64,000 nt of DNA from NCBI RefSeq assembly GCF_017948405.1, contig NZ_CP072844.1, forward strand, positions 1,612,001-1,676,000, read 5' to 3'. The notes beneath the pieces are model-generated. The model saw only the letters and a list, made by a program, of their open reading frames with translations, was not told where the DNA came from and did no database searches. Every line of letters starts with the position of its first letter. Position 1 is the first letter of the stretch. Origin of the DNA: Psychrosphaera aestuarii. GTDB taxonomy: Bacteria > Pseudomonadota > Gammaproteobacteria > Enterobacterales > Alteromonadaceae. The position numbers and the translations under genes are program-made. Below are positions 52,126-61,034 of the stretch, piece by piece.

Positions 52126-52757
52126 TTAGTCAACAGGGCGTTGTGCTTGAGAAGCTGTTATCAGGTTTATTCATTTGTGAAATCACAGATGAAGACAGCT
52201 TCCGTTTCCTAAAAGTGTCGAGTAATCGCGAGGCCATTAGTCAGCAACTAAATGTATTAAATCGTCAACTCTCTAATGCTGCAGATGAACAAGTCTATTA
52301 CGCGTCTTATCAAACGATAGGTGATAGTGAACGTGAAAAACTAACTAAACAATTTGAAGATGTTTCAAACCACTTATTACCATTGATTGAGTGGTTGTTG
52401 TTAGTTCAAGAAGCGCTTAATAAAGATCTCAGCTTATCTCAGGGTATGAACCTCCGCCTTAACGAGTTGCAAACGGTAATTGAAGATACACCTGCCTATG
52501 CAGAGCAATTAAACAAAATATCTCGTTATGCCATGTTTGGTTCAAAGGCGGCTGAATTAGACGCGCAATTAAAATTAATTTTCAAACGTTTAGTAGAGTT
52601 AGGATATTTAATTAAGCCAAACCAAGATAAGCAAATCTATACAGTGACAGGGAAGATCGATTACCTGTTTGATGTATTAAAGTTTATTGATGAGACTGAG
52701 CAGTTGGGCGTTTCAAAGAAAGCCGAAGATGCTATGTCTCAAACACATTTGTTGTAA
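52122..52757 (+). CDS. MukE/MksE-like small partner of the SMC ATPase
   Basis: The 211-residue soluble protein has no close family I can name with certainty. The start region LLSGLFICEITDEDSFRFLK and a C-terminal winged-helix-like end (LVELGYLIKPNQDKQIYTV, about residues 166-185) fit the two-winged-helix MukE/MksE/JetB fold, as does the size (MukE about 230, MksE about 200). It starts inside the ATPase stop (ATGA) with AAGGAGAT upstream, so stoichiometric coupled expression is likely. The middle (residues 60-150) is helical. The assignment rests on size, fold hints and position and is inference. Confidence 0.68.
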   Translation: MISQQGVVLEKLLSGLFICEITDEDSFRFLKVSSNREAISQQLNVLNRQLSNAADEQVYYASYQTIGDSEREKLTKQFEDVSNHLLPLIEWLLLVQEALNKDLSLSQGMNLRLNELQTVIEDTPAYAEQLNKISRYAMFGSKAAELDAQLKLIFKRLVELGYLIKPNQDKQIYTVTGKIDYLFDVLKFIDETEQLGVSKKAEDAMSQTHLL

Positions 52758-52769
52758 CGGCGGCGAATT

Positions 52770-53990
52770 ATGAATAACAACTTGAAAAAAGCGGGTATCT
52801 CATTGCTAAATGCCTTGAGCAATCATTCCGAGTTGGTGATGCAAGCTTATTTCTCAGGCAGTATCAATGAGTCTGATTATTCGCCAAAGGTGATTAATAA
52901 TTTATTAGACGTAAAAATCTTGTGGCGCCCTGAAAATGAGCGACAACTACGATTGCGTCCGTCATTACGTACCTTGCTTGAAGAAAGTCTACAAGATGAA
53001 AATAACCGACAAATTGACGCCAATATAGGATCAAGTTTGACGACGTTAAAAACGCAAGCGGAACACTATAAAGATGCGCTTGCCCAAGGGCGCTTTAAGG
53101 AGTCGGAAGCGGTATTGTCGGATGTGACAGAGCGTGTTTATAGCCTTACTGATATGTTAGCAACCAATGTTCGATTAATATGGTCGCGTATAAGTAATGA
53201 GTTTGGATATGTGTCAACTGTTGATGCCAAAATACGAGAAAACGAATTAGCACAGACTCAAGTATCCGAATTGTTAAACCAGTTAAGCTTGTTCCAATTT
53301 GATAAGTTGAGCGAAATTTCTGGTTCCCACAGAGAGTTACGCCATTTGCTGGTGGTTACCTTACAAAGTAGTTTTGCTCATTGTACTCAAGAGCTGAGTT
53401 TAGCGCAGAGTAAGCTAATGGACTTACTTGGCAGGTTTAGAGAGTTTAAAGGGCGAACGCGTTTGTTAAAAGGGTTCGTATTGCATCTTGAGCAACAACC
53501 AGACTTTAAGCCGCAATCTTACCCAATGTTATCGCATGTCCCTACGCTATTTAATGTTAGCGAAAGTATTATAAGTCCAGCAGCGATTGATGTTAACGAT
53601 GTATCACAAGAACACGAGTTATTAACTATGGTCGATAAAATACGCCATATTAATCGCCGCCTCGTTCCTGTGCGCACTGGAAGTAATAGTTCGCCATTAG
53701 TAATGCAGGATACAGCAGCAATTGAATTAGAGGAAAGCCGTCTAAAAAATGCGGTAGAGGAGTTTTTCTGTGATGTCATTGAAGCGGGTAAAAATACGAC
53801 AGCTTTAGATTACTACGCACAAAAACAATTAGACTTTGATCCGGAAGTTTGGCTTTATCAGGTCATTGGCGGTTATCATGGTTTACCTGAGCAAGACAAA
53901 GATTATTTTGCAATAGAAACGCTTGGTGCGCCAGATCCCGCGTTTAGCGGTAATTACGTTATCACCGATATTGAGATAGGTCTGCAATAA
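52770..53990 (+). CDS. MukF/MksF-like kleisin candidate, partner of the SMC ATPase
   Basis: The 406-residue soluble protein is the third gene of the operon, 12 nt after the second. Residues 1-75 look like a winged helix (VKILWRPENERQLRLRPSLRT), residues 80-240 are helical with heptad-like Leu spacing (possible dimerisation and kleisin helices), a Pro/Ser-rich linker follows (about 245-310), and a C-terminal folded part has EVWLYQVIGGYHGLPEQDKD. This layout resembles MukF/MksF/JetA. No catalytic motif is seen. I cannot confirm homology by eye, so the kleisin call depends on its neighbours. Confidence 0.62.
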   Translation: MNNNLKKAGISLLNALSNHSELVMQAYFSGSINESDYSPKVINNLLDVKILWRPENERQLRLRPSLRTLLEESLQDENNRQIDANIGSSLTTLKTQAEHYKDALAQGRFKESEAVLSDVTERVYSLTDMLATNVRLIWSRISNEFGYVSTVDAKIRENELAQTQVSELLNQLSLFQFDKLSEISGSHRELRHLLVVTLQSSFAHCTQELSLAQSKLMDLLGRFREFKGRTRLLKGFVLHLEQQPDFKPQSYPMLSHVPTLFNVSESIISPAAIDVNDVSQEHELLTMVDKIRHINRRLVPVRTGSNSSPLVMQDTAAIELEESRLKNAVEEFFCDVIEAGKNTTALDYYAQKQLDFDPEVWLYQVIGGYHGLPEQDKDYFAIETLGAPDPAFSGNYVITDIEIGLQ

Positions 53991-53998
53991 CGCAGACC
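53979..53998. terminator. Hairpin spanning the stop of the third SMC-operon gene
   Basis: GGTCTGC-AATAAC-GCAGACC is a perfect 7-bp stem whose loop contains the TAA stop codon. There is no T-tract. It is the only terminator-like structure between this operon and the convergent NUDIX gene, which ends 13 nt away. Confidence 0.5.
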
Positions 53999-54003
53999 AG
54001 GAA

Positions 54004-54528
54004 CTAATTTTCGTTAATTAACTCTTCTACAATACGCTTTAGTAAAAAGGTTTCTCGTTCTACAGACATGCCTTTTTTTGAGCTGTGCTTAATGGTTCGT
54101 TCGTTGTGGGCAATGGCTTCGAATATATTTACCCATTGTGGTGTCATTCCGTTTTGAACCTCATGAGGCTCAAAAGTAGGGGCAGTTAATTCACCTTCTA
54201 TTTCACAGGTAAAACAATATGACTCCATGTGGATAATATCAAAACCCGGCTTATGCCAAGGTCTATATTCCTTGTATAAACCAAATTCTTTAATGTTCAC
54301 TACTTTCTGCGCGCCGGTTTCTTCTTTTAATTCACGAACTAAACCCTCAGTAATGGTCTCTTCATTATCAACACCACCACCAGGTAAACTAAAGTCATCG
54401 TAGCGCTTGGTGTAAAGCATTAAAATTTGACGTTGATTTAACACAATAGCTCGTGTTGCTTTTCGTGTAAAAGTTAATGCATTTAAATCGCTAATTTCAG
54501 GGTGTATCGCAGTTGTTAATAAGCGCAA
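54004..54528 (-). CDS. NUDIX hydrolase
   Basis: Hydrolase of nucleoside-diphosphate-linked compounds, 174 residues. A complete Nudix box is present: starting at PGGGVDNEETITEGL and ending RELKEETGA it fits G-x5-E-x7-REUxEExGU exactly. The N-terminal part (TRKATRAIVLNQRQILMLYT) supplies the first strands. Substrate could be ADP-ribose, Ap4A or an oxidised nucleotide; the sequence does not decide. It converges on the SMC operon. Confidence 0.88.
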   Translation of the reverse strand: MRLLTTAIHPEISDLNALTFTRKATRAIVLNQRQILMLYTKRYDDFSLPGGGVDNEETITEGLVRELKEETGAQKVVNIKEFGLYKEYRPWHKPGFDIIHMESYCFTCEIEGELTAPTFEPHEVQNGMTPQWVNIFEAIAHNERTIKHSSKKGMSVERETFLLKRIVEELINEN

Positions 54529-54567
54529 AATAACGGATTTCCATTTAAAAGTTTAGTTGTGTCAAGA

Positions 54568-57009
54568 TTATGTTTCATTAAATGCAATACGCGGCTTAGC
54601 ATTCGCTTTATATTCAATTGTTGGCGCACAGGCTAAAATTCGTTTTGATTTTATTTCGCCTTTGTTAACTAAAAACGATTTTGTGTCCTCGGCTCGACGT
54701 TGTCCTAAATCTATCAGTTGCTGAACTTGTTCAGCAGTAATTGATTTTTTACTTACACTACTTTGCTCATTTTCTTCAGCCTCTTTTGATAGTAGATCAT
54801 CGATGACACTGATTGGGCATAGTCTTATATTAGTAGAGTCGTGTTTTTGCAACACGAGTGCTAATTCCTGTAACCGTTGAATCTCTTTGTCGGTAAGTGC
54901 GTCTTGCTGCGGCTCAAAAAGCATATCGTTAAATCTTAACTTTAAAACATGTTTACTGGCAGAGAGAGCAAAGTTTACAACATTAGCGTACGGCACAAAC
55001 GTATTTATCAAATAGTCTTTTGCAGCTGACATCGTTGCGCGCTGGACAATAAGTGATAAAAAGCCACTAAAGCCAACAGAAGGGTTATTGAGGTCGCCAT
55101 CAAAGGGAACATTAAGTTCAACATGCCCGTCGCCGTCTTTTAACATACCTAAAGCATAATTGAATGAGATTGCACCACCACTAAACGAACTCTCCTCGCC
55201 TTGATTAGATATGGCTGTCAAATCCACCGAGCGCATCAATAAATCAGCTTCACCTTCGATTTTGTTGCCGACAATATTGGCATTGATTGTACTATCTAGT
55301 TGCCCGGTATTTATATGATAACCAAGAGCAGAGCTAATGTAGGGAGAGATTGATGCTAAATCAATTTCATCTAATGTGATTTTTATATCGTGTTTAGGCG
55401 ATTCTATAAACAGCTGGCTTCGGTCAGAGACATTGATTTGGGCATAGGTATTATTTGTAGCTGCTAAATCAAAAACACTTACTAATTGCGGTTGACTACT
55501 ATCAATATCAGCGAGTCGAATTGATTGTACTTGTATTAACGAACGGAAGTTTGGCTCAACACTTAAATCAAGGGTGTTTAAGTTAAAAATACCGTTGTTT
55601 GATAGCTCTGCCAGTTTAAGCGTTATCGTCGGTCCCGAGGCTTTTGTCGACTCTGTTGTGGATTCGTTTGTGGACTCTGTTGCGGTTTCAATTGAGGCTT
55701 GCTGCGAACTTACTGTGTCAGTAGTCGTATTATTTTTAGAATTTGCTGTAACTTTGTCAGTCATGCTGTCTGAAGGTTGCGCAGGTGAGGGCAGTACAAG
55801 ATTTGCTAAGGATTTATCTTTGTTGACTATAACATTAGTGGATAAGTCACCAATTATGATGTTCTCTATTGAAGCTAGACTATTGGATAGCTCGACGTTT
55901 TTAATCGTTAACTCAGTTAAATCTAATAATTTAGGTACTGTTTGGTCTTCATTTGGCATTAATTGCAAATTAACAAAGTTTGCGTCGGAAAAAGCGACAT
56001 TATATTTCGGCACGGCATCGTTTAAGTCGACAATACTAGACACATTGTTGAGCTGAAAAGACGCTAAGGTCAACATGGTTTGTGCTGTTTTTACAGTACT
56101 GACATTGGTGTTTTTGAGTGATGTTTTGTACATCACATCAGCACGTAAGTTTTCGCCCGCAGTTACGTTAATCTCAGCGATATCGGTATGCCACTGCTCA
56201 AAATTAACACTAACATCTTGTGGTGAAGAAACTACCTTAGTGTCGTTTAACGTAAGGCCAGCTTGTTCTAAATAAACCGCAACGGTGTCAGGGTCATCAA
56301 AAGTAATTTGAGGGCTAAGTCCCAGCAGTATATTCGTTATTACAGAGAGGCCTTGATTATCATCGCTAAGTTTATAGGCCAGGTCGCTGTTTAATTTAAA
56401 GTTAAGAGCTTTAGGTTGCAGTTTATTATTTAGTTGAAGATCAAAATTCTCGATGGTTAAGTTTTTTAAATCTATGTTATGACGCTGATTATTTAGGTTG
56501 GTGTTAATTAAAATATTTGATAATTCAATGTTAGATATCAAAACATCGGTAATAAAAGGTTCACTCGGCTTGGCTTGTTCAGCTTGACTTTTTGTTTCTG
56601 AGTTTTTGTCAGCCGATTCACCGGTACTCGTTGTAAAATTGTCGGTAGACCATCCATTTAGTAGTAAGGCGTTGTCATCTTGTTTTGCCATATTAAGGGC
56701 GAGGCCCGATAGCTCAATATCGTTGATGATAAGACCCTGATTAAAAAGCGGTGCCAACTCAAGGTTAATTCTCATGGAATCAAAAGAGACTAATTCGGTT
56801 GTGTTGTTATGTAGCAAGGCGAAGTTTTTGACATTGAGCTCACTAATAAAGGGGTCATAACTGACTGACAAACTTTCTTTTAAAGTTAGATTTTGTTCAG
56901 CAAACGCATATTCCACGCCCCAACGAGTAAGATAGGAGGATAAAGTAAATAGCCCAACTATAACGGCAACAATGCTTGATACTAACAATAAAACAATGAT
57001 TCTCTTCAT
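54568..57009 (-). CDS. DUF748/AsmA-like envelope protein
   Basis: Large (813-residue) protein anchored in the inner membrane by one N-terminal helix (MKRIIVLLLVSSIVAVIVGL). Repeated AsmA-type beta segments (FALLHNNTTELVSFDSMRIN, DLSTNVIVNKDKSL and others) and a C-terminal domain of the DUF748 kind (INTFVPYANVVNFALSAS, LGQRRAEDTKSFLVNKGEI) extend into the periplasm. AsmA-like proteins move phospholipids between membranes or affect outer-membrane protein assembly. A low-complexity TEST/NEST repeat interrupts the middle (about residues 445-465). ATG 57009 follows GGGAGG; the upstream ATG at 57027 is unlikely. Confidence 0.82.
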   Translation of the reverse strand: MKRIIVLLLVSSIVAVIVGLFTLSSYLTRWGVEYAFAEQNLTLKESLSVSYDPFISELNVKNFALLHNNTTELVSFDSMRINLELAPLFNQGLIINDIELSGLALNMAKQDDNALLLNGWSTDNFTTSTGESADKNSETKSQAEQAKPSEPFITDVLISNIELSNILINTNLNNQRHNIDLKNLTIENFDLQLNNKLQPKALNFKLNSDLAYKLSDDNQGLSVITNILLGLSPQITFDDPDTVAVYLEQAGLTLNDTKVVSSPQDVSVNFEQWHTDIAEINVTAGENLRADVMYKTSLKNTNVSTVKTAQTMLTLASFQLNNVSSIVDLNDAVPKYNVAFSDANFVNLQLMPNEDQTVPKLLDLTELTIKNVELSNSLASIENIIIGDLSTNVIVNKDKSLANLVLPSPAQPSDSMTDKVTANSKNNTTTDTVSSQQASIETATESTNESTTESTKASGPTITLKLAELSNNGIFNLNTLDLSVEPNFRSLIQVQSIRLADIDSSQPQLVSVFDLAATNNTYAQINVSDRSQLFIESPKHDIKITLDEIDLASISPYISSALGYHINTGQLDSTINANIVGNKIEGEADLLMRSVDLTAISNQGEESSFSGGAISFNYALGMLKDGDGHVELNVPFDGDLNNPSVGFSGFLSLIVQRATMSAAKDYLINTFVPYANVVNFALSASKHVLKLRFNDMLFEPQQDALTDKEIQRLQELALVLQKHDSTNIRLCPISVIDDLLSKEAEENEQSSVSKKSITAEQVQQLIDLGQRRAEDTKSFLVNKGEIKSKRILACAPTIEYKANAKPRIAFNET

Positions 57010-57175
57010 TTTTCCTCCCTTACACATCGATTGAATAACTTAGCACTGATTGAATAAAATTGGCATTGATAATTAAAAATGTAACATTAAAAAGTGTATC
57101 GTTTTCACACCATTAAAGTATATACTCTAGGCTTATAAACGGATGAATCGTTGCTACTTTTTAGTTGGATAAACA

Positions 57176-58084
57176 ATGCCTGTTTCAATTGCGTTTTTTG
57201 TTGTTGTTTTAGTTTGGTCTACCACACCGTTAGGGATTGTTTGGAGCAGTGAATCCATTGCACCCACTTTGTCTTTGTTAATGAGAATGTCAATTGCGGC
57301 AACGGTTGGTTTACTATTAATGTATTCCCTTAATATTAAACTTAATACTTCACGAAGAGCCTTCAAAGTATACTGTTTTTCTAGTATCAGTTTATCGGTT
57401 GGTATGCTGTTTTGTTATTTTGCCGCGCAATACATATCGTCGGGTCTTATGGCGCTGAGCTTTGGATTGACACCAATATTATCTGGTCTATTAGCACAAC
57501 GTTGGTTGTCCGAAACTAAGTTTACTAAAACAAAAAAAATGTCGTTATTTATTGCGCTTACTGGCCTAGCAATTGTGTGTAGCGAGAATATGGTAATTAA
57601 CGACGGCGCTATTTATGGCTTTACTTTCATTTTTGTTGGTGTGGTGTTATTTAGTTTAAGTAGCGTTTTGGTTAAAGGCGTAAAAATAGATCTTCATCCG
57701 TTATCAACTACAGTCGGCTCGTTAATAGTATCTCTGCCCGTATATCTATTAGCCTGGTTGTTACTCGATGGCGAAGTTAATTATGAACAGTGGCAGCCGC
57801 GAGCTGTGTGGTCAGTTATTTATATGGGAATATTTGCGTCGTTACTTGGTTTCTTAGCGTATTTTTACATATTACAAAAGTTGGAAACGAGTACTGTTGC
57901 ATTAGTAACCATGTTGACGCCAGTTGTGTCTATGACTTTGGGCATACTTCTTAATAACGAACGTTTTTCTATGACTTTACTAGTCGGTGGCGTTTTAATA
58001 ATGATTGGACTAGGTGTTTTTCAGTTTGGTAATCGTTTTTTTGCAAAATATAATCGAACAAAAAATAGTAATCTCGGCGTTTAG
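57176..58084 (+). CDS. DMT-superfamily permease (EamA type)
   Basis: Inner-membrane permease of 302 residues with ten hydrophobic helices in two EamA repeats (about 1-135 and 140-290), ending in a short basic tail. The sequence starts with TTPLGIVWSSESIAPTLSLL, typical of the group in which the first helix carries W-x-x-P-L. Substrates of such permeases are usually small metabolites or amino acids; it is not possible to specify one. It is divergent from the DUF748 gene across 166 nt. Confidence 0.88.
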   Translation: MPVSIAFFVVVLVWSTTPLGIVWSSESIAPTLSLLMRMSIAATVGLLLMYSLNIKLNTSRRAFKVYCFSSISLSVGMLFCYFAAQYISSGLMALSFGLTPILSGLLAQRWLSETKFTKTKKMSLFIALTGLAIVCSENMVINDGAIYGFTFIFVGVVLFSLSSVLVKGVKIDLHPLSTTVGSLIVSLPVYLLAWLLLDGEVNYEQWQPRAVWSVIYMGIFASLLGFLAYFYILQKLETSTVALVTMLTPVVSMTLGILLNNERFSMTLLVGGVLIMIGLGVFQFGNRFFAKYNRTKNSNLGV

Positions 58085-58176
58085 TTTGATCCAAGTTATG
58101 TTTTTCTGCTTTATCTTTTGATTACGGACTAAAATCACATATAATTCGCGGCATAAATTACGAGATTGGAATTATA

Positions 58177-59013
58177 ATGTTATCTATTGTTGATTTTAAA
58201 GCTGATAATGCAGCTCAAGAGTTTGTTAAGTCTCTTCATGAAACTGGTTTTGGTGTTTTAAAAAACCACCCATTACAAAAAGATTTATTGCAGTCTATTT
58301 ATGACAATTGGGCTGGATACTTCGCTTCAGAAAATAAACAAGACTTTCACTTTAATGTAGATACTCAAGACGGTTTTTTCCCAGATACAGTGAGTGAAAC
58401 AGCCAAGGGTCACGATAAAAAAGACATTAAAGAATACTACCATTATTACCCTTGGGGCCAATGTCCAGAAGAGCTTCGTGAGCAAATTCATGCATATTAT
58501 GAACAAGCTAACGAATTGGCATCGACGTTATTAGATTGGGTAGAAAAGCACTCTCCAGCAGACGTTGCAGCGAATTATAAAACGGCACTTTCTTCAATGA
58601 TTAAAGACAGTGAACAAACGTTACTTCGAATTCTTCATTATCCACCGATTACTGGTGAAGAAGAGGCAGGCGCTATTCGTGCGGCCGCTCACGGTGACAT
58701 TAACTTATTAACCGTGCTACCAGCAGCCAACCAAGGTGGTTTACAAGTTCAGAAGAAAGATGGTTCTTGGTTTGATGTACCTGGTGACTTTGGTTGTTTA
58801 GTGGTGAACATTGGTGACATGTTACAAGAAGCGTCAGGCGGTTATTTCCCATCTACTATTCACCGTGTAATAAACCCTGAAGGGGCGGATCGCAGTAAGT
58901 CGCGCATTTCTTTGCCACTATTTTTACACCCACGTCCTGATGTAGTGTTATCTGACCGTTATACAGCGGGTGAATACTTAGATGAACGTTTGAGAGAGTT
59001 AGGCGTTAAATAA
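58177..59013 (+). CDS. 2-oxoglutarate/Fe(II) oxygenase, isopenicillin N synthase-like
   Basis: Cytoplasmic oxygenase of 278 residues in the IPNS/2OG-Fe(II) superfamily. The iron ligands are His172, Asp174 (AAHGDINLLTVL) and His229 (STIHRVINP), and the 2-oxoglutarate-binding Arg243 with Ser245 is in SRISLPLFLHP. The N-terminal part (FVKSLHETGFGVLKNHPL) is the DIOX_N-type fold. No biosynthetic cluster surrounds it, so a small-molecule or housekeeping role is open. Followed by a strong bidirectional terminator. Confidence 0.9.
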   Translation: MLSIVDFKADNAAQEFVKSLHETGFGVLKNHPLQKDLLQSIYDNWAGYFASENKQDFHFNVDTQDGFFPDTVSETAKGHDKKDIKEYYHYYPWGQCPEELREQIHAYYEQANELASTLLDWVEKHSPADVAANYKTALSSMIKDSEQTLLRILHYPPITGEEEAGAIRAAAHGDINLLTVLPAANQGGLQVQKKDGSWFDVPGDFGCLVVNIGDMLQEASGGYFPSTIHRVINPEGADRSKSRISLPLFLHPRPDVVLSDRYTAGEYLDERLRELGVK

Positions 59014-59070
59014 GATGTTACCTGTCGGACAGTAACCAGCAAGGCTATTTAAGACGGCGCATAACGCATA

Positions 59071-59103
59071 AAAAAAGCGGAGTTTTTAAACTCCGCTTTT
59101 TAG
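59071..59103. terminator. Bidirectional terminator between oxygenase and M2 peptidase genes
   Basis: AAAAGCGGAGTTT and AAACTCCGCTTTT form a perfect 13-bp stem with T's on both strands. It lies 58 nt after the oxygenase stop and 39 nt before the peptidase stop. Confidence 0.92.
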
Positions 59104-59141
59104 TATCAAAAAATTAAAGCAATTTAGGGCAAATAATTAAA

Positions 59142-60983
59142 TTACCAGCCACACTGACGATTAACGTTTTGCTTGTCTAACCAAGTCTTAAGCGGTGCAA
59201 AGTAATCGATAACTGCGGTAGCATCCATTTCTTTAGAACCTGTCATTGCCTCTAACGCTTCTTGCCACGGTTTGCTCATACCCATTTCCAACATAGCGTT
59301 GAGCTTTTTACCTACGTCTTTGTTGTTATAGATGGAACAGCGATGTAGCGGACCTGTTTCACCTGCAATGTTACATAGCTCACGATGGAACTGGAATTGC
59401 AGAATATGGGCTAGGAAATAGCGTGAATAAGGTGTGTTTGCCGGAATGTGATATTTTGATCCAGCATCAAAATCTGCTTCCGTTCGTAAAACTGGGGCTT
59501 TTACGCCTTGATATTCTTCACGTAACTTCCACCAACCTTCATTATATTGTTCAGCTGACAATTCACCGCTAAATACCTGCCAGCGCCATTTATCAACCAT
59601 TAGACCAAACGGTAGAAATGCGACCTTGTCCATCGCCATACGCATAAGAAATGGCAAATCTCCTGATGCATCAGGCTCAGCGTCAATAAGACCAATTTCT
59701 TTTAAATATTTTGGTGTGATGGATAGTGCTACAGTGTCACCAATTGCTTCGTGGAATCCATCGTTTGCACTTCCTCGATATAGTAAAGGCTGTGTTTGGT
59801 TATAAGCACGTTGGTAAAAATTGTGACCAAGTTCATGATGGATAACGTTAAACTCTTCACCGGTTTGCTGAATACACATTTTGATGCGGTAGTCTGTTTC
59901 CGTTACGTCCCAAGCGCTAGCATGACAAACTGAATCGTGGTCGATTGGTTTATCAAATTGTGAGCGTGTCCAGAAGGTCTCTGGAAGTGGATCAAAACCC
60001 AATGACGTAAAAAAGCCTTCTGCTTGTTCAACCATTTTGATTGAGTCGTAATCATTAGCTTTTAACTTTTCAGTAACATCGATTCCGCTACCACCTGAAG
60101 GTGCAACAAGATCATAAATATTGCCCCAAGTTTGGGCCCACATATTACCTAATAAATGTGCTGGAATTTCGCCTTGTGCAGGTGCAACTTCATCACCATA
60201 CTTTTCATTTAGCTTTGCTCTAACATGACAATGTAATGAGTCATACAGCGGCTTTACTTGGCCCCATACACGGTCCATTTCAGCGGCAAATGCATCTGGC
60301 TCCATGTCATACTTTGAACGCCACATAGCACCAACATCACTAAAGCCAAGATCTTTGGCGCCTTGATTGGCAATCTCAACCAAGCGTGTGTACTTGTCTT
60401 TCATGCTTGGAGATACTTTTCGCCAATCAACCCAAGCGTTTAACAAGGCTTCTGGATCATCAGAGGTTGCTAGGGTATTCGACAATTCAATCAAATCATA
60501 TTTTGTACCTTCTGGAGTCTGACCAGAACCGTAAATCGCAGATAATTTACTTTCGATTTGTGCAAGTTCAGAAGCTAACTCAGGAGACTCCGCTGGAGCT
60601 GGTAAGGTAAGGCCTAAGCGAAGAAGGTTTAGCTTACGCTCTGTATCAAAATCCAATTTGAGGTCTTTGAATTTGGCTGCGCCATTAGCTAGTTCTATAC
60701 CAAGAAGTTTAATTTCTTCATTAGCTTTAGAGGCGATAAATTGTGTATCTTCGGTGATATAGGTTTGTGCTACCCATTCGGCTTTAGCTGCATACTCATA
60801 AAGTTCAGCTAATCTTTTCTCAGCGTCGACAACATAAGCTTTAGCATCGTTAACCGTAAGAGTTTGTACTTGAGGTGTTTGCTGTGAAGGCGCATTGTTG
60901 ACTGACTCATTACCACAGCCGACTAAAGCCATTGATACGGCACTTGCCACTATTAGGCTTGCCGAAATACGTTTGTTTTTCAT
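59142..60983 (-). CDS. M2-family peptidyl-dipeptidase (ACE-like) lipoprotein
   Basis: Zinc dipeptidyl carboxypeptidase related to angiotensin-converting enzyme, exported and lipid-anchored (lipobox ALVGC, Cys23). The 613-residue protein has the zinc motif HELGH at 383-387, preceded by H, and the third ligand in GFHEAIGD. RYFLAHILQFQFHRELC and the GPLHRCSIYNNKDVGK stretch are typical of the family. Cysteines in the C-terminal part suggest disulfides, consistent with an extracytoplasmic site. It likely trims peptides for uptake. Confidence 0.94.
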   Translation of the reverse strand: MKNKRISASLIVASAVSMALVGCGNESVNNAPSQQTPQVQTLTVNDAKAYVVDAEKRLAELYEYAAKAEWVAQTYITEDTQFIASKANEEIKLLGIELANGAAKFKDLKLDFDTERKLNLLRLGLTLPAPAESPELASELAQIESKLSAIYGSGQTPEGTKYDLIELSNTLATSDDPEALLNAWVDWRKVSPSMKDKYTRLVEIANQGAKDLGFSDVGAMWRSKYDMEPDAFAAEMDRVWGQVKPLYDSLHCHVRAKLNEKYGDEVAPAQGEIPAHLLGNMWAQTWGNIYDLVAPSGGSGIDVTEKLKANDYDSIKMVEQAEGFFTSLGFDPLPETFWTRSQFDKPIDHDSVCHASAWDVTETDYRIKMCIQQTGEEFNVIHHELGHNFYQRAYNQTQPLLYRGSANDGFHEAIGDTVALSITPKYLKEIGLIDAEPDASGDLPFLMRMAMDKVAFLPFGLMVDKWRWQVFSGELSAEQYNEGWWKLREEYQGVKAPVLRTEADFDAGSKYHIPANTPYSRYFLAHILQFQFHRELCNIAGETGPLHRCSIYNNKDVGKKLNAMLEMGMSKPWQEALEAMTGSKEMDATAVIDYFAPLKTWLDKQNVNRQCGW

Positions 60984-61034
60984 ATTTGATCCTGGTTCTA
61001 TTTTTATTATTTGATCACTATGTCCGAAGTTAGA

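Noticed and set aside
48442..53990. Calling the SMC operon a Wadjet (JetABCD) system
   Set aside because: No JetD-type TOPRIM/nuclease gene is next to it; the next gene is a NUDIX hydrolase on the other strand, and the order of genes differs.
55574..56056. 160-codon + strand frame inside the DUF748 gene
   Set aside because: Its Val/Ser-rich repeats are the complement of the TEST region and hydrophobic beta strands; the minus-strand gene has a signal anchor and a good ribosome site.
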